A DNA stretch of 64,000 bases. Origin: Heterobasidion occidentale (lineage: Eukaryota; Basidiomycota; Agaricomycetes; Russulales; Bondarzewiaceae). The stretch's first letter is position 1; the number at the start of each line of letters is the position of its first letter. Positions 46,341 to 57,995 of this stretch are shown piece after piece. Below the pieces are notes generated by a model. That model made no database searches and was not told where the DNA came from. It was given only the letters and a program-made list of their open reading frames with translations. Made by a program: the position numbers and the translations under genes. The stretch spans positions 1,426,001 through 1,490,000 of the forward strand of contig JBCAQO010000014.1 of NCBI GenBank assembly GCA_039111635.1. The letters run 5' to 3'.

Positions 46341-48878
46341 AGGTCCCAACTCCTGAGGGGACTACTCGCTTGAGCTTCATCGTCATTCCACGTACAATTG
46401 CTTTTTGGTCGTCAAATGGATTGGGATGCGTCTTCCCAATATCACTTCGTTTTCTGGGGCGAAGACCGACCTACGTCGTTTACAACGCCTAGGAGTTTTC
46501 CGTCTCCGTTGAGCTGTTTGATCCAGGTTCATAGCAATATCAGCCACAATATTGCGTCGCCCTCGGTGTTCTTCCTTCACCGTACATTTTGTGTGAGTAC
46601 ACTCCTAGAGTCGATAGGCAGCTACTCGACCAGGGCTCCCTGGTAGGTTGATGAGCCAGTGTCATGGCGACGATGCAGAAAGGTGTCGTGCGAATGATTG
46701 TGAGATGAAATAGAAACTCGTCTGTGGATGGGTGTGTGTCGTTCTTCTTCCAAAGTACCGAAGGCCATGCTTCAGTGTTTCCAGGATAGATCTTCATCTC
46801 CTTGATCTCCGGTATCGAGGGGGACTCCAGGTGTGTGGGTTGATCGCTTTACTAAGGCTTAGGCCCACCAACCTATCAAGAGTGAACATGGCTCTTGACT
46901 TGTTTTGAGTCCGGCAAGACCCCTTTGAAGATCCCTAACTCTGTCAGCCCCATACGGTGGCCCGTCCTGGTTAGAGATTGAGTGTTCGTCCAGAGTTTGT
47001 TTTTCACAAGGGAGCGAGCATGTAGCAGCGCTCCGCGTATTGAACACGAGGTAAGGACTTTTTGAAGAATAGACTTTGAACCCCATGGTCTCTTGAGTAG
47101 ACCATGGTATCCACCTCGGCGGTAATTATGCGGGGTCAGCGTAAGGTATGTCCTGGTAGTTTAACGTCGTGCCGGACGTCCGTAGTTTTGCGTCTTTGCG
47201 GACGTCGGCTAGTTTATCCTTAAGTCATCGCGGACTGAGGCTAGTTTATACAGAAGTCGTTGCGGACTGCCCTGCTAGTTTAAACCAAGGTCGTTGCGGA
47301 CCTATCCATCTTCCAACGTAGGAGTACCTGCAAACAAGACGGTAGACCTTTTCTGTGCGCCGGAACATTCATCGGTGATGCACATAGGGCCCTAGACCAA
47401 GTACAGCCATCTTGACAGGATTCCCATTGAGGTAGGATGGTGACGGTTTATACTATATCAAACCGGATAACTTCTAGAGTTGCGAGAATAGACGTGAAGG
47501 CCTATTTTGACACAACTCACATGGCCCTGTAGACAGAAGGGCAGCTCAGTTTATCGTCATGAAGGACGGCAACTAGTTTATAGTCATTGCGGACGTCCGC
47601 TATCGCCTGGCTTGAACCTCCCGAGCCTCGATAGATTTAATCCTCCGGGGTGAGGGTAGTTTTAAGGTCATTTCGGACTATTGCAGCTAGAAACGGTAAT
47701 TCTAGCTCCAATACGGTCCCTAGAACAAAGGGATAATAGTTTATCGTCATTGCGGACTAGATCAACATCGTGGCGGCAACAACGATGTCAATCAACATCT
47801 CCTATGCCGAAAGGAGTGGTAGTTTAACGTCTTTTGCGGACACAGCAATGCCTAAACATATCTCATGTTTGGACACTGCTCATGGCCCTGTAAAGGAAAG
47901 GGCAATCCCAGTTTAACGCCATGGAGGGCGTCCGTAGTTTACCGTCGTTGCGGACGTCCGAAACACGAGGCACGGTCCCAGTTGCCTCTTGACTGGCCCT
48001 TGAAGCGGAATCCTTGCTTCGGACTTCAAGGGTAGAATGGGAGCGCCATGGAGTAGTCGTGGCCTTGTCGGAAGACTGACAACCCGCTCCATGTCCCCAA
48101 ACCCCTCGCACGGAATTGAACCGTGTTGACCCCATATTCTTTTACTGTAGGGCGTATGGAATATGGAAGCGCCTCGACCTAGTCGGCAGGGTTCCGCAAC
48201 GGTGGAGGCCCTCCCTTCCACCGTCTGCCAGAATACAACCACGCTCCGAGGGTCTTGGTAGCTTTAACGTCGTTCCGGACGGTAACTAGTTTATCGTCAT
48301 TGCGGACCAAGCCTTTCGTAGTTTTACATCGTTGCGGATGTAATTTCTCCGTTTTGGGTTACTAATGGAGTGCGGCCATTAGTTCCTGCATCGCAGATAG
48401 GGTCCCCTAATGCGGAAACGACCCTGTAAAACCGGAGATCCAAAGTGGGACGTCCAAACACCTGTCAGACCTTGACAGCGAGGTTGGTCCACCGTTCCCC
48501 AACGGCGAACATGCAACACAATTTCCCACAATATTCATGCATCATTCATGTACCAGTACCAAGGTTATGTTGTGAATCCTAAGGGCCTCCTAATGCGGAA
48601 AGGGCCCTGTAAAACTGGGGATCCAAGCGGGACGCCCGATTCGCTTGTCAGAATACCTCTTGACAACGAGAGTGTTAGATGCTTGTCCTTGTCTTGAGAC
48701 CGGAGGGCTGCAACGCAAAATGGTCAGGTACTTCCCCTGCCTTCTTATCTTTTCACAGTTTAACGTCATGCAGGACGTTCGTTTCGGCGTCCTGTGCGTG
48801 AAACCGGTACCTGTGGTGTGGAGGGTCCTTCCCTCTCCGTCACCGTGTTAAAGGCCAGGGGTTCCTCAACTCCCTTGC
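46341..48878. other. E1 3' non-coding region
   Basis: About 2.5 kb between the third ORF and the LTR with no good reading frame. A minus-strand frame at 46580-46383 (basic, ending LTTKKQLYVE) is the only coding-like piece. The middle is filled by the dispersed repeat described separately. Related repeat pairs CCTAATGCGGAAA..GACCCTG are at about 48397 and 48590. Confidence 0.5.
47157..48776. repeat. About 15 dispersed copies of a 20-26 nt hairpin-prone repeat
   Basis: Core TAGTTTA, then CGTC, then TTGCGGAC, with 0-5 variable bases between. Copies start at about 47157, 47183, 47210, 47242, 47276, 47548, 47574, 47657, 47737, 47820, 47910, 47935, 48259, 48287, 48319 and 48757. Several are preceded by CGTCCG, so that CGTCCG and CGGACG can pair around the core, for example at 47178-47205 and 47929-47957. 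Spacing is irregular, unlike CRISPR or satellite DNA. Confidence 0.75.
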
Positions 48879-50121
48879 CTAATATCCCCCCCCAATGTCT
48901 CCGTAATCCCCGTATCCTTCATCTGGCCGGTAATAGGGATCAATGTCGTCGTAATTGCCGTCTTCGACCTCGTCCCAGGCGTCTAGTTCCGCTCGAGTCC
49001 AGGAAGTAGTTCGCTGAGTCGGGCGCTGGCGGATTGGAGTTCTTCTACCAATGTGTGGATGTGCTCCTTCAGTTCGATTATCTCGAGGACGGTTTGGAGT
49101 CGGCGACTCTCTTGGTCGAGTTCCTCTAGGACTGCTTCGCCTGGGCTGAAGGGTTGTCCTTGTCCTCTGGTTTCCCCGTCCCTCGTTTCTCCTGTACCTT
49201 GGAGGATGCTCCTCATTGCTGCCTCCGGCGTCCTGCCCGGTGGATTGTCCTGTAGAAGTGGGAGGAAGGGCCTCTCGATCCCTTCGTGCCTGTCGTTGAA
49301 CCGTAGTCCAGACGTGTTCTGTCTGGACGGTTGCGTCTCGGCTACTTGTAGCCGGTATCGCTCTGCTGGCTTCGCTCCATGGTTGGACGCGGAATGGGTC
49401 AATCCGAACGGGATGGGCGTGGGAGGAGTGTCTTGTGTCGGTGCGCGAGATGAGGGCGGGCAGGAGCTCCAGGTTGATGAAGGAGGAGAACTCGTCCAGA
49501 TGAATGAGTAAGGCGTAAGCCCCATTATTTCCTCGGGCATACCAGGAGGCGGCCCTATGATCATCTGCATAGGCCAGAAGCCTGACCTGGTCGCTCGCAT
49601 CAGCAAGGCGTCTGGGTACGTCGTCGCTCTCGCTCCCTGGTTGCCCGCGGAGATGGTGGTGCGTTGGAGCAGCGCGTCTCCTAGCCCTTCCAACTCTCCG
49701 GGGTGCAGATCTCGACTACTGGTAGGGGGCCCTCTGGTCCCGGCAGCTGATGTACCAGCCGTTGCTGGTTCTTGTATACCTGCCTCAGCAACTGTAGGCG
49801 ATGCCAGGTCCACAGGGTTTCCCGGTCTTCGCTCGCCTCTCGTTCTCTGCCTTGTGTCTCCTTGAGCCAACGCTGTCGCCGGTCGCGGAGGCGTTGACGG
49901 AGTAGGTCTTCCTTCTTCTTGACGTCCTTCATCGTGCTCGTCATGAGCTCTCTCAAACCGTGGTGAGGTTCGGGAACCTGTTCGATCTTCGGCGGCGAGC
50001 GCGGTTTGGTGGACGATGATTGGTATGGGAATTCCTTCTGGAGTCGCTGGGCGGCTGCTTCGGCTAGGGCGTCCAGTGTCGGGGTTGGCCACGGCCAGAA
50101 CGATGTCTGGCGAGGGGTTTC
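48879..50121 (-). CDS. E1 third ORF, distal part (interrupted by E2)
   Basis: Continuation of the ORF that starts at 60598. Removing E2 and one GTTTC copy joins the reading frame without change (SPSR to NPSPDIVLAVANPD). The protein is Pro/Thr/Arg-rich and disordered, followed by a predicted coiled coil (LEELDQESRRLQTVLEII, LKEHIHTLVEELQSASARL). After LLPGLERN the frame stops at 48983, but a one-base shift continues AELDAWDEVEDGNYDDIDPY to an acidic Tyr/Gly tail and a TAG at 48879-48881. No enzyme motif or zinc knuckle is visible. Function is unknown; a structural or Gag-like role is a guess from the coiled coil. Confidence 0.6.
50117..50121 (+). repeat. Target-site duplication, left (GTTTC)
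   Basis: The 5-bp GTTTC adjoins the left LTR and is repeated at 60515-60519 after the right LTR. It marks the E2 insertion point in E1. Confidence 0.9.
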
Positions 50122-50956
50122 TGTTAGGACCGCGTCCTAACACGTGCTTCGCACGTGAGAGGATGGGCTGGTCAAGTGCTTCGGACTTGCTGCAGACTCG
50201 GACTGTTTTCCATGACTCCTTACCATTTACATGCTGATGCATGAACGCTGACTTCTGGTTCCTGATTCTTGATGTGGACAGACATTGGTTCCTGACCCCC
50301 GTTCCTGGTTCTTGATCGATCGAAGATGTGGATGGACATTAGTGATTCGGATTACTATATTTGGTTACATGGCAGGTCGATGAGGCATTCTAGCTTACGG
50401 ATCTCGATCGTTGACTTCAGTACCTGAGAAGCGCACGGACCAGATCTTGATCCTGCCCTAGACACTTCTGTACGTAAATAGCCGAGATGAGCTTCTAAGA
50501 AGCTCAGCTCGTTCACCTGTAATACACTCGATCTCTGCACTGCACCCGGCGTCTGGCTACCTTCCTAGCCCACGCTTCGTGATCTCTGTCAGATCTGAGA
50601 ACCTCTTTGCACGGTCTGACGAAGCGCTGGACTCGTCTCCCTTCCCTCCCCTCCCTCTACTCATCCGCTTCTATACCGGGCTAGCTGCCTACCGCGTTCT
50701 CAGTTGGACACCCCCTCGTGTCATCTGTTGGACAGGAGAAGATCATCCGGTTCCTCCTCATCATCGAGAAGACCTCGAAGATCACCTTCTCAATCTCTTC
50801 GAGAACAAAGCCGACAGCGACCCCGAGTTCCTCGAAAGAGCTCAAAGACGATCCATCGTCTTCATCCATTGGAGTCTACGACTATACGAACCAGTGGAGG
50901 TTTAGCCTAGGGACCCCTTCGTGCATCGGTGCACGTGATAGGTCTCCGACCTAACA
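50122..50956 (+). repeat. E2 5' LTR (835 bp)
   Basis: Begins with two adjacent perfect stem-loops: TTAGGAC-CGC-GTCCTAA (50124-50140) and CACGTGC-TTC-GCACGTG (50141-50157). It ends with GTGCA-TCGG-TGCAC (50921-50934) and TAGGTC-TCC-GACCTA (50939-50953). Small open frames inside are repeated exactly in the other LTR and are not considered genes. Confidence 0.92.
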
Positions 50957-50961
50957 CTTGA

Positions 50962-52278
50962 ACGAGCTCTTTTATCCCTACTCTATTCAAGCTGGATCCC
51001 CAGCAGCGACAGCTCTTTCTCTCATCAGTCAACAACATTCTAGCAATCGCCAACAGGGTAAACCTAACGGCCACCCCAGCAGCGACTTCTCAAGGAAGAA
51101 TAAACCATCCCGGAGCTATAGAAGTCGCAAGACACCGGAACCCAGGAAAGGTTTATTCAGGAATAGCCACACTCAGGCTACAACAAGCACCCGAAATATT
51201 TATAGACCTCCTCAAAACTGGATATAGATTTTCCGGGATTTGCTTCGTCAACGAACCAAAGACACCGTTCACCCTCACGGACAACGGAGAGCCCGACGTC
51301 ATCCGAGCAAGGAACTGCGTCGAGATACACGACGGAAGACCAGACGATTTCCCCGTCGCCGTTATCCCCGATCTCAGAAGAACCATCGCAAGGAATATCG
51401 ACACAGACGGAATCAGAGCGGAACTCGTCAAGACCAAGGAGAACAGAGACCACGTCTCAATCCTCATCCACTGGACCTTCTCCTCAACCTAGGAAAACAC
51501 ACTGGAAGCTCCTAACTCCCCACCAGTCCGAACAGAAATTGAAGGGATCGTTTTTATTGTCAGAAGAGGAGAGTTCGCCCACAAAACTTATCATCTCCGA
51601 ACCCTCATCTCGGGACACACATTCTCCGAGATCATCCAGCTCATTGACCAAATTGATATTTCCATCAACGAAATTATCAAAAGGGACCCAGACTTACAGG
51701 AAGCACTACAGGCAGGAAGAAGACAGGCAGTACCCTTCTTCTTCAAAGAATAAAGAACAACGGACGAAGTCGCAGCGGGATATCCTCCCGGCTATAGAAC
51801 AGACCCAGCAGAAGTCTACGGGGACTTACCCGAAGACGTCGACAAAGATCAACTTTATTACGACGAAAGGAAAGAACACTTCTACTACGCGGGAATCCTC
51901 ACCGGATTCTTCACAAAACGAGGAGAAAGCAGATACGAATACCCGACTTGGGCAGAAAAAACAGTCCACGCAGGACCCGACCTACACCTTGTTAAGGTCG
52001 AGGACTACGTCGCAAGAAAGACCTTCGACAAGCCTGAATCACCGGCAAATAGGCATCGTGACTCGCCAAGACCGCACATACATACTCTACCCAGAGAAAC
52101 AGCCAGTGGAAGTCGAATCTCTAGAAGAAACACGCCCGCTACATCCCCCTTACAGGAAACCACTCCCCAAGAAGACTTCCGAGCCACAACACCGGAGTTT
52201 GTCCCCGAACCGGAGTATTTTGAAACACCAAGTGGAAATCCGGAACCACCTGACGATCCAGAGCCCCCGCCCGATACA
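50962..52278 (+). other. E2 frame upstream of gag with two in-frame stops
   Basis: The same frame as gag is open from just after the LTR, without an ATG, and is protein-like: RQLFLSSVNNILAIANRVNL, EIFIDLLKTGYRFSGICFV, TFSEIIQLIDQIDISINEII and DKDQLYYDERKEHFYYAGIL. A TAG at 51490-51492 and a TAA at 51751-51753 interrupt it. It might be an N-terminal Gag extension that has been inactivated, a spliced leader region, or a separate product. The TAG lies in TCCTCAACCTAG, which could serve as a 3' splice site. Confidence 0.5.
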
Positions 52279-53298
52279 ATGTCGGCAGATACTGGAGGTA
52301 ATGAGTCCAAGGGACCAGCTATGGCCAAACCCACCACCTTCAATGGAAACAGAAAACGAACCGAGCAATTCCTCCACGAAATCGATTTAATGTTCCTGGC
52401 TAGGAAGAAGGATTATGCGAACGAATTCGCCAAAATCGCTTATGCTCTATCATATATGAAGGAAGGCTCGGCAGGGATATGGGCAAGAAACTTTACTCAG
52501 GCCAGGAACACGCTGAAGGATTGGAACAGATATACTTGGGCAGACACGGTCGGCTTCACATCCGTCCGCAAAAAGATAGCCACCGACTTCGAGGAGTTCA
52601 ACAAAGAAGCCGATGCTCGCGACAAACTGGCCCGAGTCAATCAAGGAAAAGAATCATTTAACACCTACCTTCAGCTGTTTGAACAGCTCGCGGCACTTGC
52701 CGGTGTAGACGGAGAAACCAAGAAAACCCATTTTCTGCGAGGACTCAAGTGGGAGCTGGCAAAAGGAATTTATGAAGATCCCTCTACAGACGGGACATGG
52801 GAAGAACTAGTCGAGAAGGCCAAGAAACACGAAAGGATGCGCATCGCAAGGGACCGAGCATACGACCTCCAAAAAGGAAAATTCCAAATCTACACGCCGC
52901 GTACATTTTATGATGAAAGGGCACCCCCACGACACGATAGGGAGCCCCAATACGAACCTATGGATGTAGATGCAGCGGAAATGGAGGCCGATGCTGTCCG
53001 AACTCGCTTCAAGAAGCTTACCCCGGCGGAGAGAGATCGACTTGCCAAAGAAGGCAAGTGCTTCTTTTGCAAGAAACCCGGGCACATGGCGCGCAACTGT
53101 CCTTCTCGACCCAAGAGAAGATTCCAGCCCCCTCGTCGCAGACCTGTGCGCGAAGCAGAAATGGACGAAGGACAATTCGACGATGAAGACGTCGAAGAAG
53201 GAAAAAACAGAGTCAACCACATCCGCCAGATGATGATGGGACTCAGCATGGAAGAAATCGAGGAAGTTCGAGCCTTCAGCGACTCGAAGAATTTTTAA
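52279..53298 (+). CDS. gag: E2 Gag with CCHC zinc knuckle
   Basis: Structural protein of the retrotransposon particle, 339 codons from MSADTGGNESKGPA. The retrotrans_gag region (FNGNRKRTEQFLHEIDLMF, ALSYMKEGSAGIWARNF, FNTYLQLFEQLAALAGV) is followed by a nucleocapsid-type knuckle CFFCKKPGHMARNC (CX2CX4HX4C, about 53060-53100) and an Arg-rich stretch. TAA at 53298. The upstream frame is continuous with it, so this may be only the C-terminal part of the ancestral Gag. Confidence 0.85.
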   Translation: MSADTGGNESKGPAMAKPTTFNGNRKRTEQFLHEIDLMFLARKKDYANEFAKIAYALSYMKEGSAGIWARNFTQARNTLKDWNRYTWADTVGFTSVRKKIATDFEEFNKEADARDKLARVNQGKESFNTYLQLFEQLAALAGVDGETKKTHFLRGLKWELAKGIYEDPSTDGTWEELVEKAKKHERMRIARDRAYDLQKGKFQIYTPRTFYDERAPPRHDREPQYEPMDVDAAEMEADAVRTRFKKLTPAERDRLAKEGKCFFCKKPGHMARNCPSRPKRRFQPPRRRPVREAEMDEGQFDDEDVEEGKNRVNHIRQMMMGLSMEEIEEVRAFSDSKNF

Positions 53299-53419
53299 GG
53301 CCTCTCCCATCGGCAGCGGATGTGGAGAGTAGGATTCTTGCAGGAAATCGGTACGCTCCTCTGGCCAGTAAAGATGCTGACCAAGAGCATGGACATCCAG
53401 ATGTATTGTATCTTTCAAA

Positions 53420-56400
53420 ATGAAATCACATGGTGCACCATCCCTCCGACTCGAGACAATGCTCATAGGCAAGAATAGAAAAGCTGCTACACAGGCACTA
53501 GTGGACAGTGGAGCCACTGGAATCTTCATGCACCCTCGCTTCGTAGAAGCGCATCGAATCACTACACACAAAACCCCCACCCCTATCCCAGTCAGTACGG
53601 TCCAGAACACCGAGTTCAAGGGAGGACCTATTACGCGATTCGCCAACCTCAAATTACAGGTTCTAGGTGAAAAAGGGGGGTCGCATACAGAATCAGCAAG
53701 ATTCTATATTGCGGAAATAGGAAAAGAGGACGTCATTCTAGGAACCGACTGGTTATTAGAACATAACCCAGAAGTCGACTGGCATGCCTACGGGCTACAC
53801 TTTACCAGATGCCCGCCCTCCTGCCAAATAAAGGAGGACCGGTAAAAGCTAGAAGAGCTACAAGAAAACCAGGACGTCCTAAACCAAGCATACGGCGCAT
53901 GGAAACAGTACCGCAAACGGGCACTACTCAATACCAGTGCAAAAGCCGGGAAAAGCAGTACCAGGCCGGAAAGTGGGAAACACCACAGTACCACATCCGC
54001 GGACAATACCTACAAGTCCGGAGTTCACAACTCGAAGGTTGAATGCTGAACGTCTGAAGGCCCGAACCAGAAATTATAAGGTTCCGACATGGGCTGAAGA
54101 AGACGTTCCGGAGGACGGTGACGGACTTCCGGCACTTCCCTCCAAGGATCTCGAAGAAGATGGAGTCTATCTTGTTAGATGCCTGGATACGGGAACATTA
54201 CAGGCACTGGAATTATACAACGACTCCGAAGAAGGCGTCGACATACATCGCGCCGAAACCACGGAACTTCCATACGCCAATACACCGGCTCAAGGAAGCA
54301 AACCTGTCAAAGCACCGACAGGAAAACAAACGAAGCACACCAATTCGCAAAGACTGGCAGAAGAAGCCGCCAAAGGGAAACCCGAACTATCCTTCGAAGA
54401 AATAGTGCCGAAGGAATACTGGAATTATAGGAAGGTTTTCGAAGGTCGACCAAAGGGACAGCTACCGCTCTCTCGACCTTGGGATCACAAGATAGAGATC
54501 AAGGAAGGAATGGATCACTCGCTCAAACCCAAGCTATACAGTCTTAGCCCTGGAGAGCAAGTGGAACTCAAGAAATTCATAGACGAAAACCTCCAGAAAG
54601 GATTCATTAGAGAATCCAAATCGCACATGGCATCCCCATTCTTCTTCATCAAGAAAAAGAACGGGAAACTACGACCAGTAATGGATTATCGCAAACTCAA
54701 AATAACAATCAAAACAATACCCTTTGCCGATTATTCAAGAATTACTGGACCTTCTGGCCGAAGCCGTATACTTTTCACTAATGGATGTCGATACAGGATA
54801 TAACAACGTACGCATGAAGGAAGGAAGCGAGAAACTGGCCGCGTTCGTCACCAATTTAGGAATGTACGAACCTCTGGTGATGTTCTTTGGATTAACCAAC
54901 TCGCCGGCAACATTCCAAACTATGATGAATGCCCTCTTCAAAGACCTCATCTATGCCGGACTAGTGGCAATCTATATGGACGACATCCTAGTATTTTCTA
55001 AAACAATGGACGACCACATCAAGACGGTTCGAAAGGTTTTACAGATCTTACAGGACAACGATCTGTACCTACAACCCTCGAAATGCCACTTCCACAAAAA
55101 GAAAATCGACTATCTTGGATATGTTATATCACACGGACATCTAGAAATGGACCCGATTAAAGTGGCCGGCATTATGGACTGGCCAACACCTGGAAAAGTC
55201 AAGGAAGTGCAATCGTTTTTAGGTTTTTGCAACTTTATCGCAGGTTTATCAAAGATTACTCAAAATAGCACGACCGCTATTTGAGCTAACACAGAAGGAA
55301 CGCACCTGGGATTGGACACCAGCATGCGAAGAAGCGTTTCAAACGCTAAAACGAATATTTACAGAATCTCCGGTGCTCGTTATGCCAGACACAAGGAACC
55401 CGTTTCGCATTGAATGCGACGCTTCCGACTTCGCCACCGGAGCAGTCTTATCACAAGTCGCCAAAGATGGAAAATGGCACCCATGTGCTTATATTTCCAA
55501 GTCGCTCTCACCAACGAACGCAACTACCCAATCTATGATAAAGAGTTGCTAGCGGTCGTTCGAGCTTTTGAAGCTTGGCGACACTATTTGGAGGGCGCCG
55601 ACCACCCGGTAGACGTCTGGACGGACCACAAGAACCTCGAATGGTTCCGTTCAAGCCAGAAACTAAACCGTCGACAAGCACGATGGTCACTCTACCTCTC
55701 GCGTTTCGACTACAAGTTGACGCACAAGCAGGAGTCACTAATAAATCCGACGGTCTGTCACGGCGTCCAGACCATAAAAAGGGGGTGGAATTTGACAATT
55801 CAGGCGAAACACTCTTGGAGCCCAAACTTTTCAATAATACAGAAAAGATCCGAAGACCTTTAGCAGAAATCAATGCCATTAATACAGACAACAGTTGGGA
55901 CCCTCATCAAATACTTCACATTAGGGCAACTGGACGAGGAGGCGTTACCATAATAGATGAAGACCTCCGGAAACGAATCATTGAAGAAAACAGACGTATG
56001 GCTATTAGAAACCTTAGCCAATATTAAAACCTTAGGACCTCGAAACATGAAGAAAGGTTTACAAGAATGGAACGAAGAAGAAGGATTGGTCCTTCATCGA
56101 GGAAAAATATATGTTCCTCGAAACGAACAACTTCGTCAAGATATCATCAAACTAAAACCATCATGACAATCTAGCAGCAGGACATCCAGGACAAAGGGGA
56201 ACTCTAGCATTAGTCGGACAAGAATTCACTTGGCCAGGAATATCAAACACAGTGCACCAATATGTAAGAAGCGCCATCTGTCAATCCACCAAGAACGACA
56301 CACATCCTACCATGGTACCCCTACAACCAACAGAAATCCCAGATCGACCCTTCGGAACAATAACCATGGATTTTATTACAGATCTACCAGAATCAAACGG

Positions 56401-57799
56401 ATACGACTCGCTACATGTAGTAACCGATCGATTCACCAAAACCGCAGTAATAACTCCATGCCTGAAAACCATCGACTCGGATGGAACAGCCAAAATCTTG
56501 CTAGAAAACACCTGGAGACGCTATGGATTGCCAGATAAAATCATATCGGATAGAGGAACTCAATTCGCTTCAAAAGTAGCGCAAGCCCTGCTCAAAGAAT
56601 TAGGAATCAAATCCGCTTTAAGCACAGCCTATCACCCGCAGACGGACGGTGCTACTGAACGAATGAATCAGGAATTAGAACAATACCTAAGAGCATTTTG
56701 CAGCTCTTCACAAGACGATTGGGCTGGATTAATCCCCTACGCGGAATATGCCCACAACACCCATCAGCACTCAGCCACGCAGAAGTCACCATTCGAACTT
56801 CTCCACGGATATCAACCACGGGCTTACCCAGCCATCATCGGAAACACGAATGTCCCCACCGCCGACGCTCGCCTCGAAGCTCTGCAACGTGCTAGGAAGG
56901 AAGCACAAGCCAGCCTCGAAATTGCAGCCGAAGCCATGAGGATCCAACACGACCGTTTTGGAACGGACCTACCGCCTTTCAAGAAAGGAGATCAAGTATG
57001 GCTTGATGGGAAGAACATCCACACCGATCACCCATCAGAGAAACTGAGACCCAAACGCTTTGGGCCATTTGAAATCACCGACACCATAGGAAATGTCAAC
57101 TTCAGGTTGAAACTGCCCAACAGCTGGAAGCGCATTCACGACGTCTTCCATGCTAGTCGACTCACGCCCTACAAGGAAAACGAAGTCTATGGCCCGAACT
57201 ACCCTAAACCGGCTCCGGACCTGATCGAAGGGCAAGAAGAATTCGAAGTCGAAGCCATTGTCGGAGCCAGGCGCTTCGGACGATGGAAGATCCTGCAGTA
57301 CCTGATCAAATGGAAGGGCTACCCGGAATCGGACAACTCTTGGGAAGCCGCGGCAAACGTCACTAACGCACAAGAAGCCATAAAGGACTTCTACCGCCGG
57401 CACCCTCGGGCAGTCAAAGGAATGGAAGCCTCCATTCTGGCCCTGGTGATCGAATTAGAACTCAATAGAGTAGCCGAAGAAGATCAAATCAGAAAGAAGC
57501 TCGAGAAGCATCCGATCGGAAAGAAGCTTCTCGCTACAGGATTAGCTATCCCCCAGATCATGGAAGAGATCAACAAACGAATAACGCAGCTAAAGAGGCC
57601 GCCCCTGGTTCCTCGATCAAAAGTGCCACCACTGACGATCAACGATCGAGAAGCGCAGCCAAAGAAGCCCAATATAGATTCGTCTCGATCAAAGCTGCAG
57701 CAGAAGCGATCGGACAACTCTAATTGGCGGACTCAAGCATACCAGGAGCTACAAAAGCAGACCAACCGAGGATTGGCATGGCCAGGCAAACGACTATGA
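53420..57799 (+). CDS. pol: E2 Pol: protease, RT, RNase H, integrase, chromodomain (several frame changes)
   Basis: Domains in order: aspartic protease ([10 protein letters not shown], about 53500); reverse transcriptase ([12 protein letters not shown] at about 54665; the palm YMDDIL at about 54975); RNase H ([13 protein letters not shown] at about 55415; [11 protein letters not shown]); integrase with its DDE residues ([33 protein letters not shown]); and a C-terminal chromodomain ([27 protein letters not shown], about 57240-57350). The frame changes near 53830, 54720, 55245, 55490, 55740 and 56000-56250. A chromodomain after integrase defines chromoviruses. Described only as found; not reconstructed. 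Confidence 0.82.
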
Positions 57800-57942
57800 C
57801 CCCTTTCGACCCCACTCTATCCACAGTAGCCGTTTATACCGTCGTCGCAACTCTTGCTCTCACCGCTGTCTCCATCGCCATCGCCCTTGTCCTCGGATCC
57901 CTCCACGCCGCTGCCACCATTGGCGTCTCCTCCATCGTATAA
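57724..57942 (+). other. Overlapping hydrophobic frame at the E2 pol end
   Basis: In another frame over the last 75 bp of pol and beyond, a stretch reads VAVYTVVATLALTAVSIAIA followed by more small hydrophobic residues: a membrane-helix-like sequence ending at the TATA box. There is no ATG upstream in a good position (MARQTT is the nearest). It may be chance in Ala/Val-rich DNA. Confidence 0.25.
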
Positions 57943-57945
57943 AAG
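57938..57945 (+). promoter_or_regulatory. Internal TATA box before E2 third ORF
   Basis: TATAAAAG lies about 140 bp after the pol stop and about 58 bp before the ATG at 57996 (124 bp before that at 58062). It is suited to drive a separate mRNA for the third ORF. E1 has an equivalent box at the same place. Confidence 0.5.
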
Positions 57946-57995
57946 ACACCCTACATCGGACAGAAACATTCCTCAGCATCCCAACTACAACTCGA

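Noticed and set aside
47157..48776. CRISPR array
   Set aside because: Repeats vary in length and spacing, overlap palindromes, and the DNA is eukaryotic retroelement sequence with no cas genes.
48983..50242. A single 419-codon gene starting MHQHVNGKESWK
   Set aside because: Its first part is antisense LTR of E2 (the same sequence recurs at 59680-59800). Only the part left of 50121 belongs to an E1 ORF, whose real start is at 60598.
50579..50954. Small open frames inside the LTRs (also 60137-60512)
   Set aside because: They are identical between LTR copies only because the LTRs are identical; no protein features.
54700..56250. Programmed ribosomal frameshifts in E2 pol
   Set aside because: There are too many changes (at least five), none at a slippery heptamer I can recognise, and they fall inside conserved domains rather than at the gag-pol border.
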